From: Streptomyces sp. CB02959
GTDB lineage: Bacteria; Actinomycetota; Actinomycetes; Streptomycetales; Streptomycetaceae
Length of the DNA: 64,000 nt
Direction: 5' to 3'
Assembly: GCF_002803155.1 (NCBI RefSeq)
Contig: NZ_NNBP01000005.1
Location: 186,001-250,000 of the forward strand
In this document: one piece after another, positions 49,778-59,916 of the stretch
How positions within the stretch are numbered: the first letter of the stretch is position 1
Layout: each line of letters starts with the position of its first letter
The notes under the pieces: model-generated
What the model was told of the DNA's origin: nothing
The model's input: the letters and a program-made list of their open reading frames with translations, nothing else
The model's database searches: none
Position numbers and translations under genes: made by a program

Positions 49778-50981
49778 CCCCGTTGAGCCAGGCGGAGCGC
49801 AGCCGTCGCGGGTCGCCGGCCAGGGAGATCCCGGGCACGGCGTCCGCGAGGGCGTTGAAGATCAGGTCGATCTCCAGTACGGCCAGCGACTTGCCCAGGC
49901 AGAAGTGCGGGCCGCCGCCGCCGAAGCCCAGGTGGGGGTTGGGGTCGCGGGTGATGTCGAAGACCTCGGGGCGGTCGAAGACCTCGGGGTCGTGGTTGGC
50001 GGAGGAGTAGAAGATCCCGACCCGCTGGCCCTTCTTGATCCGCGCGCCGCCCAGTTCGGTGTCCTGGGTGGCGGTGCGCTGGAAGGAGACCACCGGGGTC
50101 GCCCACCGCACGATCTCCTCGGCGGCGGTCTCCGGCCGCTCGCGCTTGTAGAGCTCCCACTGGTCGGGGTGGGTGAGGAAGGCGTGCATGCCGTGGGTGA
50201 TGGCGTTGCGGGTGGTCTCGTTGCCGGCCACCGCCAGCAGCAGCACGAAGAAGCCGAACTCGTCGGAGCCGAGGTTCCCCTCGTGCTCGGCCGCCACCAG
50301 CCGGCTGACGATGTCCTGTGCCGGGCACTCCTTGCGGGCCGCGGCGAGGTTCATCGCGTACGAGATCAGCTCCACGGCCGCGTTGGCGCCGACCTCTTCG
50401 GTGATGGCGAGTTCCGGGTCGTCGTAGGCGATCATCTTGTTCGACCAGTCGAAGATCCGGGACCGGTCCTCCTGCGGGATGCCGATGAGTTCGGCGATCG
50501 CCTGGAGGGGGAGTTCGCAGGCGACGTCGGTGACGAAGTCGCCGGAGCCCTTGTGCCGGGCCTCCTCGACGATGTGCTCGGCCCGGTGGCGCAGCGCCTC
50601 CTCCAGGGCGCGGATGGCCCGCGGGGTGAAGCCGCGCTGCACGATCTGCCGGACCCGGGTGTGCTCCGGCGGGTCCATGTTCAGCATGATCAGCTTCTGG
50701 ACCTCGATCTGGTCGCGGGAGATGCCCTGGTTGAACCGGATGATCGAGGTGTTGAGATTGGCCGAGAAGACCTCCGGTCTGGTGGAGACCTCCTTGACGT
50801 CCTGGTGGCGGGTGACGACCCAGTAGCCGTCGTCGTCGAAGCCGGCGAGGCCGTGCGGCTGGGCGTTCCACCACACGGGCGCGGTCTGCCGCAGCCGCGC
50901 GAACTCCGGGAGCGGGACCCGGGACTGGTAGACGTCGGGATCGGTGAAGTCGAACCCTTCGGGCAGCGCGGGGCAGTGCAT
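49749..50981 (-). CDS. CYP125-type steroid C27 monooxygenase (cytochrome P450)
   Basis: The 410-aa P450 starts CPALPEGFDFTDPDVYQSRV, close to CYP125 of Mycobacterium. It has the oxygen-activating AGNETTRN, EEIVRWATPVVSFQRTA (ExxR region) and the heme loop GFGGGGPHFCLGKSLA. CYP125 oxidises the cholesterol side chain at C26/27. It is divergent from a FadA5-like thiolase, the same neighbour as in M. tuberculosis, and has KstR-like sites in the shared promoter. Electrons may come from the ferredoxin at 61368. Confidence 0.9.
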   Translation of the reverse strand: MHCPALPEGFDFTDPDVYQSRVPLPEFARLRQTAPVWWNAQPHGLAGFDDDGYWVVTRHQDVKEVSTRPEVFSANLNTSIIRFNQGISRDQIEVQKLIMLNMDPPEHTRVRQIVQRGFTPRAIRALEEALRHRAEHIVEEARHKGSGDFVTDVACELPLQAIAELIGIPQEDRSRIFDWSNKMIAYDDPELAITEEVGANAAVELISYAMNLAAARKECPAQDIVSRLVAAEHEGNLGSDEFGFFVLLLAVAGNETTRNAITHGMHAFLTHPDQWELYKRERPETAAEEIVRWATPVVSFQRTATQDTELGGARIKKGQRVGIFYSSANHDPEVFDRPEVFDITRDPNPHLGFGGGGPHFCLGKSLAVLEIDLIFNALADAVPGISLAGDPRRLRSAWLNGVKELQVHYR

Positions 50982-51075
50982 CGGCGACTCCTGGTCGAGC
51001 TGACGTCGGACGCCCTGACGGTACCGTCACCCGACAAGGTCTGACGGACCATCAGATGCGGGTCGCGGTGAAGGT

Positions 51076-51089
51076 AGTAACGAGTTCTA
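51076..51089. promoter_or_regulatory. KstR-like operator, cyp125 side
   Basis: AGTAACGAGTTCTA fits the KstR consensus TNNAACNNGTTNNA except for its first base. It is about 95 bp from the P450 start. The shared intergenic region 50982-51256 has no gene. Confidence 0.6.
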
Positions 51090-51183
51090 CAAGTGGCAAG
51101 GGCCACGGCAACACATCTTGCGCACAAGGGCGTTGCAGCCCTCTTGCGCCATACCGGACGGCTCATGAGACTGTTCGCAGAAC

Positions 51184-51197
51184 TAGAACGCGTACTA
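51184..51197. promoter_or_regulatory. KstR-like operator, thiolase side
   Basis: TAGAACGCGTACTA fits TNNAACNNGTTNNA with one mismatch (GTA for GTT). It is part of a longer inverted repeat AGAAC...GTTCT. It is about 60 bp before the thiolase start. Confidence 0.6.
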
Positions 51198-51253
51198 GTT
51201 CTTCCCTCCGTGGGCGTCGGGACGCCCACGGACGCGAGGAGAGGACGAGTTGA

Positions 51254-52426
<1,173 letters not shown>

Positions 52427-52441
52427 GGCCGGTCCGGCGGA

Positions 52442-53299
52442 TCAGGGCCGGGCCGGCTCCGAGGGCCTGCCCGGCGGCCCGGCCGGATCCGCGAACGCCA
52501 CCGGCGCCTCGAACGCCGCCCGCCGCGTCGCCCGGCGCAGCGCCTTCAGCACCGTGCCGCCCAGCGTCGACGTGAGCACGACGGTGACCACCGCCCGCGG
52601 CAGATCCCACCCCAGCGACGTGGCCAGGCAGTACGCCAGGTAGCGCGCCAGATTGGCGGCGAGCGGATCACCCGGCACGAACGACACGCCCGACGCCAAC
52701 CCCCCGATGTACGGCCAGCCCTGGAGGTTCATCACCAGCCCGTAGCCGACCGACGCCACCGCCCCGTACCCCGCCAGCAGCGCCAGCTCCCGGCGGCCGC
52801 GCAACCGGTCCGGCCCCGGCAACAGGCCCGCGCCCATCGCCACCCACCCCATCGACAGCATCTGGAACGGCATCCACGGCCCGACCCCGCCGGTCAGCAG
52901 CGCCGACGCGAACATCGCCACCGACCCCAGCACGAAACCGAAACCGGGACCCAGCACCCGCCCCGACAGCACCATCAGGAAGAACATCGGCTCGATGCCC
53001 GCGGTCCCCGCACCCAGCGGCCGCAGCGCGGCCCCCGCCGCGGCCAGCACACCGAGCATGGCGATCGCCTTCGCGTCCAGACCGGCGTCCGCGACGGTCG
53101 CCACCACCACCGCGAGCAACAACGGCAACAGCGCGGCGAACAGCCACGGCGCGTCCTGGGAATGCGCCAACCCCGAACCGGAACCGGCCAACAACGGCCA
53201 CCCGAAAGCCACCACACCGATCGCCGACACCAGGCACAGCGCGGCCACCGACCGCGGACCGAGCCGGACCGCCCGCACCCGCCGCGCGGCCGCCGTCAC
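52442..53299 (-). CDS. ECF transporter S component (substrate binding)
   Basis: The 285-aa protein starts at GTG 53299, overlapping the ATPase stop (GTGA). About six hydrophobic helices with short loops fit an S component of energy-coupling factor transporters. FFLMVLSGRVLGPGFGFVLG matches the conserved centre of vitamin S components. The operon's cobalamin riboswitch suggests a corrinoid substrate, like CbrT. The fold is clear; the ligand is inferred. Confidence 0.85.
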   Translation of the reverse strand: MTAAARRVRAVRLGPRSVAALCLVSAIGVVAFGWPLLAGSGSGLAHSQDAPWLFAALLPLLLAVVVATVADAGLDAKAIAMLGVLAAAGAALRPLGAGTAGIEPMFFLMVLSGRVLGPGFGFVLGSVAMFASALLTGGVGPWMPFQMLSMGWVAMGAGLLPGPDRLRGRRELALLAGYGAVASVGYGLVMNLQGWPYIGGLASGVSFVPGDPLAANLARYLAYCLATSLGWDLPRAVVTVVLTSTLGGTVLKALRRATRRAAFEAPVAFADPAGPPGRPSEPARP

Positions 53300-54921
53300 G
53301 ACGGAGCCCCGTCCAGCGCACGGGCCACCTGCGCCACGGTCAGCCACGGCAGCGGCGCCAGCACCTTGGCGACCTGCGGGGCGAACGCGGGGGAGGAGAC
53401 CACCACGTCCTCGGTCGGACCGTCGGCGACGACCTCGCCGTCCGCCAGGATCACCACCCGGTGCGCCAACTCGGCGGCCAGCTCCACGTCATGGGTGGCC
53501 AACACGCACGCCTGCCCCTCGGCCACCAGCCCCCGCACCACCTCGACCAACCGGGCCTTGGCCGCGTAGTCCAGCCCCCGGGTCGGCTCGTCCAGCAACA
53601 GCAACGGCGGCCGCGCGGTCAACACCACCGCCAGCGCCAGCGCCAGCCGCTGCCCCTCGGACAGATCCCGCGGATGCGCCGCGTCCCGCACCCCCGGCAG
53701 CAGGCGGGCCACCAGCTCCCGGCAACTGCCCTCCGGCGCGCCCGCGTCCCGGTCCGCCGCGACGCACTCGGCCGCCACGGTGTCCGCCGACAGCAGGTCA
53801 CGCGGTTCCTGCGGCACCAACCCGACCCGGCGGACCAGATCCCGCGGCCGGGTCCGGTGCGGGGCCAGCCCGCCGACCCGCACCGACCCCGACGCCGGCT
53901 GGTGCATCCCCACCAGCGTGCGCAGCAACGTCGACTTCCCCGCCCCGTTGCGCCCCATCAAGGCGACCGTCTCGCCCGGCCGGACCGTCAGCCCGACCCC
54001 GTGCAGCACCGGGGTACGGTCCCGGTGGACGCCCAGCCCCTCGACCGCGGCGACCGGTTCCGCGTCCGCCGGTGCCGCCGCGGGGCCGGGCGACGGCGCG
54101 GCCACCGCCGCCAACCGCTCCCGCAACGGCGCCGCCCTGCGGCGGGCGTCGCGCACCGACAGCGGCAGCGGCGACCAGCCGGCCAGCCGGCCCAGTTCCA
54201 CCACCGGCGGCCGCACCGGGGACGCGGCCAGCACACCGGCCGGCTCGCCCATCACCGGGGCCGCACCCGGCCCCGGCAGCAGGATCACCTGGTCCGCGTA
54301 CTGCACCACCCGCTCCAGCCGGTGCTCCGCCATCAGCACCGTCGTCCCCAGGTCGTGGACCAGCCGCTGCAGTACGGCCAGCACCTCCTCCGCGGCCGCC
54401 GGGTCCAGCGCCGACGTCGGCTCGTCCAGCACCAGCACCTTCGGGTGGGCGGTCAGCACCGAACCGATCGCCACCCGCTGCATCTGCCCGCCCGACAACG
54501 TGCCGATCGCCCGGTCCCGCAGCTCCGCGAGCCCCAGCAGGTCCAGGGTCTCCTCGACCCGTCGGCGCATCACGTCCGGCGCCAGCCCCAGCGACTCCAT
54601 GCCGTAGGCCAACTCGTCCTCGACGGTGTCGGTGACGAAGTGCGCCAGCGGGTCCTGGCCCACCGTGCCGACCACATCGGCCAGTTCACGCGGCGGATGG
54701 GTCCGGGTGTCCCGCCCGTCGACGGTCACCCGGCCGTGCAGGGTGCCGCCGGTGAAGTGCGGCACCAGCCCGCACACCGCGTTCAACAGGGTCGACTTGC
54801 CGACCCCGGACGGGCCGACGAGGAGGCACAACTCCCCCTCGGGCACGGTCAGATCGACCCCCTGGACGGCCGGCGCGGCGGCGTCCCCATAGGTGACCGA
54901 GACCTGCTCGAAGCGGATCAC
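53296..54921 (-). CDS. ECF transporter ATPase with two ABC domains
   Basis: The 541-aa protein fuses two ATPases. The first has Walker A VGPSGVGKST (about 36), LSGGQMQRVAIG and LVLDEPTSALD; the second has Walker A MGRNGAGKST (about 330), LSEGQRLALALAV and LLLDEPTRGLD. It powers the transporter through the T component. It overlaps both neighbours (GTGA). The fusion of EcfA and EcfA' is common in actinobacteria. Confidence 0.92.
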   Translation of the reverse strand: MIRFEQVSVTYGDAAAPAVQGVDLTVPEGELCLLVGPSGVGKSTLLNAVCGLVPHFTGGTLHGRVTVDGRDTRTHPPRELADVVGTVGQDPLAHFVTDTVEDELAYGMESLGLAPDVMRRRVEETLDLLGLAELRDRAIGTLSGGQMQRVAIGSVLTAHPKVLVLDEPTSALDPAAAEEVLAVLQRLVHDLGTTVLMAEHRLERVVQYADQVILLPGPGAAPVMGEPAGVLAASPVRPPVVELGRLAGWSPLPLSVRDARRRAAPLRERLAAVAAPSPGPAAAPADAEPVAAVEGLGVHRDRTPVLHGVGLTVRPGETVALMGRNGAGKSTLLRTLVGMHQPASGSVRVGGLAPHRTRPRDLVRRVGLVPQEPRDLLSADTVAAECVAADRDAGAPEGSCRELVARLLPGVRDAAHPRDLSEGQRLALALAVVLTARPPLLLLDEPTRGLDYAAKARLVEVVRGLVAEGQACVLATHDVELAAELAHRVVILADGEVVADGPTEDVVVSSPAFAPQVAKVLAPLPWLTVAQVARALDGAPS

Positions 54922-56156
54922 TGGGTGGGCTCCTTCGTGAACGGACCGGGATCGGAGCGTCGGGCCGACGCGGCAGACGCGGCAGATGCGGCAGACGAGT
55001 CAGACATGGCAGACGAGTCAGATGAGGCGGACGAGCCGGACGGGGCGGTCCGGCCGGTCGGCGCGCCGCCCCCGGCCCGCACCGGAACCGGCGCCACCAC
55101 CGCCGGCACCAGCCCCACCAGCAACGACAACGCCGGCCACAGCGGCAGCACCGGCGCCGCCAACGGCACCGCCGACGGATGCAGCGCCCCCGGCGCGTAC
55201 CCGTTCGCCGCGATCATCAACGCCGCCACCGCGACCCCCGACCCCGACACCAGCCAGGCCCGCAGCCCCCACGACTCCGGCCGGTAGCGGGTACGGACCG
55301 ACCTCCGGCCCCCCAGCCACAGCCCGGCCAGCGCCGCCACCAGTCCGACCAGCAACAGCGGCAGCCCGTAACCCCCGCCGGCATCACCCAGCAACCCGTA
55401 CGACCCCGCACACACCCCGAGCAGCCCGCCCAGCGTCAGCACCGACGTCAACCGCCGCACCGCCGGCGGCACCTGCGCGGTCCGGCCGTACCCCCGGGCG
55501 TCCATCGCCGCGGCCAACGCCACCGACCGCTCCAGCGCCCCCTCCAGCACCGGCATCCCGACCTGGAGCAGCGCCTTCACCCCGCGGTCCGGCCGACCGC
55601 GCAACCGCCGCGCCGCCCGCAGCCGCTGCACGTCCGCCACCAGATTCGGCGCGAAGGTCATCGCGACCACCACCGCCACCCCCACCTCGTACAGCGCACC
55701 GGGCAGCGACTTGAGCAACCGGGCCGGGTTGGCGAGCGCGTTCGCGGCCCCCACGCAGATCAGCAGCACGGCCAGCTTCAGCCCGTCGTACAGCGCGAAG
55801 ACCATGCCCTCCGCGGTGACCCGGCCGCCCACCCGGACCCCCTGCGCCCAGTCGGGCAGCGGGAGTTCGGGCAACGTCACCAAGGTGTGCGTCCCGGGGA
55901 TGGGCGAACCCAGCACGAACGCGAAGACCAACCGGATGCCCAGCACCATCAACCCGAGCTTGACGAACGCCCCGTAGGACCGCGCCCACGGCGCATCCGT
56001 CCGGCGCACCGCCACGACGTAGCCGGCCACCGCCGCCAGCAGCCCCAGCAGCAGCGGATTGCCGGTCCGGGACGCCGCGGTCGCCAGGCCGAGCGCCCAC
56101 ACCCACCAGGCGCCCGCGTGCAGTGCGGTACTCCGGGTGGCGCGCGGCGCGCTCAT
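54918..56156 (-). CDS. ECF transporter T component (CbiQ-like)
   Basis: The 412-aa protein has six or more helices and the two short coupling motifs of EcfT: ARRLRG (about 195-200) and DARGYGR (about 235-240), typical of Ala-Arg-Gly signatures. It connects ATPases and S component. It starts at ATG 56156, coupled to the previous stop (ATGA). The C-terminal tail is Ser/Ala-rich and repetitive. Confidence 0.88.
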   Translation of the reverse strand: MSAPRATRSTALHAGAWWVWALGLATAASRTGNPLLLGLLAAVAGYVVAVRRTDAPWARSYGAFVKLGLMVLGIRLVFAFVLGSPIPGTHTLVTLPELPLPDWAQGVRVGGRVTAEGMVFALYDGLKLAVLLICVGAANALANPARLLKSLPGALYEVGVAVVVAMTFAPNLVADVQRLRAARRLRGRPDRGVKALLQVGMPVLEGALERSVALAAAMDARGYGRTAQVPPAVRRLTSVLTLGGLLGVCAGSYGLLGDAGGGYGLPLLLVGLVAALAGLWLGGRRSVRTRYRPESWGLRAWLVSGSGVAVAALMIAANGYAPGALHPSAVPLAAPVLPLWPALSLLVGLVPAVVAPVPVRAGGGAPTGRTAPSGSSASSDSSAMSDSSAASAASAASARRSDPGPFTKEPTQ

Positions 56157-56827
56157 CCGCGCCGCCGGCGCGCCTGCCACACGCCGGCCGCGCCCAGCAC
56201 CACCACGGCCCCGATCCCGCCGACCAGACCGGCCGACGGTCCGCCGCCGGCGTCCTTGCCCGCGGCGCTCGGGGCCTTGGGCGCCGCCGACGACTCCGCC
56301 CCGCCACCGGCCACCTGCTCCGCGCAGCCCGACCGCGGATAGCCCGCGATCCCGCACAGCAGCGCATCGGCGTCGTACCGCAGCGGCTTGGCGACCGCGG
56401 CCAGCGCCTCGCCCGCCGAGGCGTCCGCCGGGACCTGCGCACAGGCCGTCCGGCCCGCCGGCGGACGCTCACCCGACGGGGCGTCCGCCGCGGTACCGAA
56501 GTCGATCACCACGCCGACCCGCTTGGCACCGGCCCGGGCCGGGGTCCGGTCGCAGAGCGCGGCGAAGTCCGGGGCGGTGCGCGGTCCGGCCGCCTTCGCC
56601 GAATCGACGCTCACCGTGAAGCGGAACCCCACGACGGCGCCGTCGGCCGGCCGCGCGGTACCGGGCCCCTCCGTGGCGTACCCCCACGAAGCGGCGGCGC
56701 CGGCCGCGGCCGGCTTCCCGTCCCAGAACGACCAGTACCGGTACTGCTGCGCCTGCGCGGGCCCGGCGCCCAGACCGGCCACCACCCCCGCCAGCAGCAG
56801 CACCCCGGCGGTCCGCCGCGCCCGCAT
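56153..56827 (-). CDS. SCO2322-like surface protein, C-terminal anchor
   Basis: The 224-aa protein has a signal peptide (1-27, ending PAQAQ), a domain with QYRYWSFWDGKPA and WGYATEGPGTARPADGAVVGFRF, and a C-terminal helix with basic end (about 198-224, GVWQARRRRG). It should sit on the outer face of the membrane. The WSFW...DG...GF pattern resembles the small C-terminal domain (DUF4430) of transcobalamin-like proteins; this is a visual match only. Confidence 0.75.
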   Translation of the reverse strand: MRARRTAGVLLLAGVVAGLGAGPAQAQQYRYWSFWDGKPAAAGAAASWGYATEGPGTARPADGAVVGFRFTVSVDSAKAAGPRTAPDFAALCDRTPARAGAKRVGVVIDFGTAADAPSGERPPAGRTACAQVPADASAGEALAAVAKPLRYDADALLCGIAGYPRSGCAEQVAGGGAESSAAPKAPSAAGKDAGGGPSAGLVGGIGAVVVLGAAGVWQARRRRG

Positions 56828-58170
56828 CACAGCCCGGTCTTGTTCTTGTTGCGGCCGCTGATCAGGAAGCCGACACCGGCGCCGATGGCCAGCCCGACGC
56901 CGATCACCCACCACATCCCGATGCCGCCGCCGTCGCTGTCCTTGGCGTCCTTGGTGTCGTCGTCCGCGGCCGGCGACGCGGCGCTGTTGCCGGCCGGCGC
57001 GGGGCCGGTGGCGTTGAGCGCGGCCACCAGGTCGGTGCCGCCGAAGGACCGCGGGTCGGTGCCGGTGGCGTGCGCGGCGAGGATCAGCTGGGCGTACGCG
57101 GCCGGGCCGTGCTGCTTCGCCCAGCCCGCGGCGTTCTTCTCCAGCCAGGCCAGCGGCTGCTGCGCGGCCGCACCGTGCCCGCCGGCCGCCAGCGCGACCA
57201 CCGCGTCCGCCGTGTTGCCGACGTCGGGCTGCTGCTCGGCGCCCGGCATCGCGGACTTCAGATGCTGCCCACCGGCGTCCAACTGCCCGACCAGCCAGCC
57301 GGCGCCGCCGTCCGCGACCGCCGCGCGGGCATCCGCCCCGCTGCCCGACACGCCGCCCTTCGCGCAGTCCAGTGCCTTGACCGGCTGGTCCGCGGCCTTC
57401 CCCGCAGGCGCCACGACGAAGCCCTTGCCCAGCGCCGCGGTGATCGCGGCCGCGGTCGCGTCGGCGTTCGGCGCGGCGTTCTTCAGCTGGAAGGTGAACG
57501 CCCCGCGTTCGGCCTCCTTCGCGTCGCACCCGAGCTGGAAGCCGAGCAGCGCGTCGTACGGCGACTTGCCGCCCTTCGCCGTCACCGACTCCGGCTTGGC
57601 GCCCGTCGCGGCGAGCGCCCCGATCACCACGGCCGTGGAGTTGGCGTCGCTGTCCGCGCCGCCCTCCGCGCCGGGCATCGAACTCCAGCCGCCGTCCGTG
57701 TGCTGGACGGACTTCAGCCACCCCACGGCCTTCTGCACCGCCTCGCCGTGCCCGCCGAGCGCGGTCAGCGCCTGGACCGCCGCGGCCGTCTGGTTGGTGT
57801 CCCGCATCGTGCCGGCGTCGCACGCCTTGCCCGGATCGGCCCGGAACGCCGTGAACGCGCCGTCGGCGCACTGCTGGCCCGCCAGCCAGTCCACGGCGGA
57901 CGCCGCCGGGCGCACCCCGACGGTGTGCTGCGCCAGCAGCGCCAGCGACTGCCGCCACACGCCGTCGTACTGCGGATCCGCGCTCCCGTACAGCCCCTTC
58001 GGCAGCTTCTGCGGTGACGGCGCCGCCGGGCCGTCGGCGTAGGCGGCCGGGGCCGCGGCACCGGCCAGCACGGCGGCGGTCGCCACGGCGGCCAGCGCCG
58101 TGGCGGCGCGGCGCGCTCGGGGGGCGGCGGAGTGCGGCTGCGGCGCAGCCGTGGGGGCCATGCGGGCCAT
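56827..58170 (-). CDS. Secreted alpha/alpha-barrel (prenyltransferase/squalene-oxidase repeat) protein
   Basis: The 447-aa protein has a signal peptide (to about 45, AAPAAYADG), helical-barrel repeats (WLAGQQCADGAFTAF, WLKSVQHTDGGWSSM, LLGFQLGCDAK, WLVGQLDAGGQHL, WLEKNAAGWAKQ) and a C-terminal membrane helix at about 415-437. The repeat fold is shared with terpene cyclases and with B12 carriers such as intrinsic factor. There is no DXDD or aspartate-rich cyclase motif, so binding rather than catalysis is likely. It is the first gene behind a cobalamin riboswitch. Confidence 0.82.
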   Translation of the reverse strand: MARMAPTAAPQPHSAAPRARRAATALAAVATAAVLAGAAAPAAYADGPAAPSPQKLPKGLYGSADPQYDGVWRQSLALLAQHTVGVRPAASAVDWLAGQQCADGAFTAFRADPGKACDAGTMRDTNQTAAAVQALTALGGHGEAVQKAVGWLKSVQHTDGGWSSMPGAEGGADSDANSTAVVIGALAATGAKPESVTAKGGKSPYDALLGFQLGCDAKEAERGAFTFQLKNAAPNADATAAAITAALGKGFVVAPAGKAADQPVKALDCAKGGVSGSGADARAAVADGGAGWLVGQLDAGGQHLKSAMPGAEQQPDVGNTADAVVALAAGGHGAAAQQPLAWLEKNAAGWAKQHGPAAYAQLILAAHATGTDPRSFGGTDLVAALNATGPAPAGNSAASPAADDDTKDAKDSDGGGIGMWWVIGVGLAIGAGVGFLISGRNKNKTGL

Positions 58171-58329
58171 CGGGTGGGTGCCTCTCGGGTCGGTCGGGTC
58201 ACGGCGGGATGCGGAGCGTCAGCCGCGCTCGGGCGACCGTCCGCCGCACCCCGGGGTGCGGCGCGGTGGCACCGGGCTCAGTTCCGCATACCTCGACGGT
58301 GTCGCGCACCGGCCAGCCGCAGAAGCGGG

Positions 58330-58371
58330 ATGGGGGTCCCCCGCTCAAGCGAAGTCGAGAGTGGGGGAGGG
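58330..58371. repeat. Common Streptomyces intergenic hairpin
   Basis: The stretch from TGGGGGTCCCCCGCTC to GAGAGTGGGGGAGG folds into a long interrupted stem. Near-identical hairpins are scattered in Streptomyces intergenic regions. It lies between the riboswitch and the barrel gene. Confidence 0.55.
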
Positions 58372-58394
58372 TCCGGTGGCGGGAGCCTTGGTCG

Positions 58395-58490
58395 TGCCCC
58401 ATCGGGTGCTCCGGCTTACAGGGCCGCGGGGCGGCCTGCTCACGGTTGCGGGTCAGCGCCGGATTTCCACCGGCTTCCCCCGATCGGGTA
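58395..58490 (-). ncRNA. Cobalamin riboswitch (upstream of ECF operon)
   Basis: On the minus strand the order is GGGGGAAGCCGGTG, GAAATCCGGCGCTG, CCCGCAACCGTGA and GTAAGCCGGAGCACCCG. These are the conserved core boxes of the cobalamin (B12) riboswitch. It precedes the five-gene ECF operon by about 230 bp. Limits are approximate and may extend to 58290. Confidence 0.9.
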
Positions 58491-58610
58491 CGGATGAAGT
58501 TGTCCCGCACACCTTAACGCCGGGCCCGACGGCGGTGGGGCGCGCATCGGAGTGCGACGGGAGCGCCCCCACCGCGCCCGCCGCCCCGCCCCCGCCCCGC
58601 CGGGGCCCGG

Positions 58611-59690
58611 CTAGACCGCCACGTACCGCACCGGCGCCGAGTCGGCGACCGGCTCGGCGTGCCCCCGTTTGACCAGGTGGCGGAGGTGGGCCTCGGCCTC
58701 GGAGACGGCGATGTTCCGGGAGGCGGGCGGGATCTGCTCCCAGGGGCGGTTCCACTGCATGGACGTGGCGAGCTGCCAGGCGGTGAGCGGCTCGTGGAGC
58801 AGCGTGCGGAGGTCGGCGAGGCGCTCCTCGTGGTGGGCGATCAGCTCCCGGACGCGGCCGGCCGCGTCCGGGAAGGCGTGCTGGTGCGCCGGCAGCACCT
58901 CGGCCGGCGCGAGGCGGGCGATGCGTTCGAGGGAGTCGAGGTAGTCGCCGAGCGGGTCGCCGCGGTCGAGCAGGTCGGCGGCGACGTCGTCGGGGTCCTC
59001 GTAGAGGCCGATGTGCGGGGTGATGCCGGGGAGGAGGTGGTCGCCGGAGAAGAGCCGGCCGAAGCCGGTGGGGCGGGTGGCGGCGGGGGCGTCCCGCTGT
59101 GCGGGGTGGGCCTCCTCCAGGTGGAGGCAGACGTGGCCGGGCGTGTGGCCCGGTGTCCAGATCGCGCGGATCCGGCGGCCGGGGAGGTCGAGCAGTGCGC
59201 CGGGTTCGATGGCCCGGTCGGGCAGTGCGGCCCGCGGCCCGGGGCGTTTCCGGCCGCGCCCGGCGGCGCGGGCGGCCCGCAGGGGCTCCAGGTGGTCGTC
59301 GGGCGCCCCGGCCGCGGTGAGTTTGACGAGCAGGTAGTCGAGCCACTGCCCCGGTGCGGCCGCGCGGCTGCGCCGGACCAGCTCGGCGTCGGCGGCGTGC
59401 ATGGCGATCCAGGCCCCGGAGGTCTCCCGCACCTTGGCGGAGAGCCCGTGGTGGTCGGGGTGGTGGTGGGTGATCACCACGCCGTGGAGGTCGGTGGGGT
59501 CGAAGCCGCAGGCGGTGACGCCGGCGGTGAGGGTGTCCCAGGAGTCCGGGTCGTCCCAGCCGGTGTCGATGAGGACCGGGCCGCGGTCGGTCTCCAGGAG
59601 GTGGACGAGGGTGTGGCCGAGGGGGTTGTCGGGGATGGGGACGGCGATGCTCCACACCCCGCCCTTGTGGTCGATCACCTGCGGTGCCAT
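58611..59690 (-). CDS. MBL-fold metallo-hydrolase
   Basis: The 359-aa protein has THHHPDHHG (metal motif 2), GHTPGHVCLH and SGDHLLPG (motifs 3 and 4), and a C-terminal winged-helix-like part (about 285-359). Relatives hydrolyse thioesters or lactones. A perfect KstR-like operator at 59733 lies 43 bp upstream of its start, so it belongs to the steroid regulon. ATG 59690 is preferred. Confidence 0.88.
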   Translation of the reverse strand: MAPQVIDHKGGVWSIAVPIPDNPLGHTLVHLLETDRGPVLIDTGWDDPDSWDTLTAGVTACGFDPTDLHGVVITHHHPDHHGLSAKVRETSGAWIAMHAADAELVRRSRAAAPGQWLDYLLVKLTAAGAPDDHLEPLRAARAAGRGRKRPGPRAALPDRAIEPGALLDLPGRRIRAIWTPGHTPGHVCLHLEEAHPAQRDAPAATRPTGFGRLFSGDHLLPGITPHIGLYEDPDDVAADLLDRGDPLGDYLDSLERIARLAPAEVLPAHQHAFPDAAGRVRELIAHHEERLADLRTLLHEPLTAWQLATSMQWNRPWEQIPPASRNIAVSEAEAHLRHLVKRGHAEPVADSAPVRYVAV

Positions 59691-59732
59691 GGGTCCCGCC
59701 CTCTCCTGTGCCGTTGTCGCCTCAACTATAAC

Positions 59733-59746
59733 TAGAACGCGTTTCA
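59733..59746. promoter_or_regulatory. KstR-like operator, perfect match
   Basis: TAGAACGCGTTTCA fits TNNAACNNGTTNNA exactly. It is 43 bp upstream of the MBL start. Confidence 0.7.
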
Positions 59747-59813
59747 TTGACAGAGTGACTGCCCTGCCGGCGGCGGGTGTTGGGATTCGGGTCGCGGCGT
59801 GGACTCCGCGGGG

Positions 59814-59827
59814 TGGAACTGGTATCA
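59814..59827. promoter_or_regulatory. KstR-like operator upstream of aldehyde dehydrogenase
   Basis: TGGAACTGGTATCA fits with one mismatch (GTA for GTT). It is part of GAACTGGTATCAGTTC, which shares GAACNNGTANNAGTTC with the thiolase-side site. It is about 90 bp before the dehydrogenase. Confidence 0.55.
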
Positions 59828-59916
59828 GTTCTGGTGGTACGTGATTCTGATGGAGCGTCAGAAATCATCGTCCGTCGAGAGCGTGATCCGTCGAGACCGT
59901 CGGGAGGCGGCCAGCT

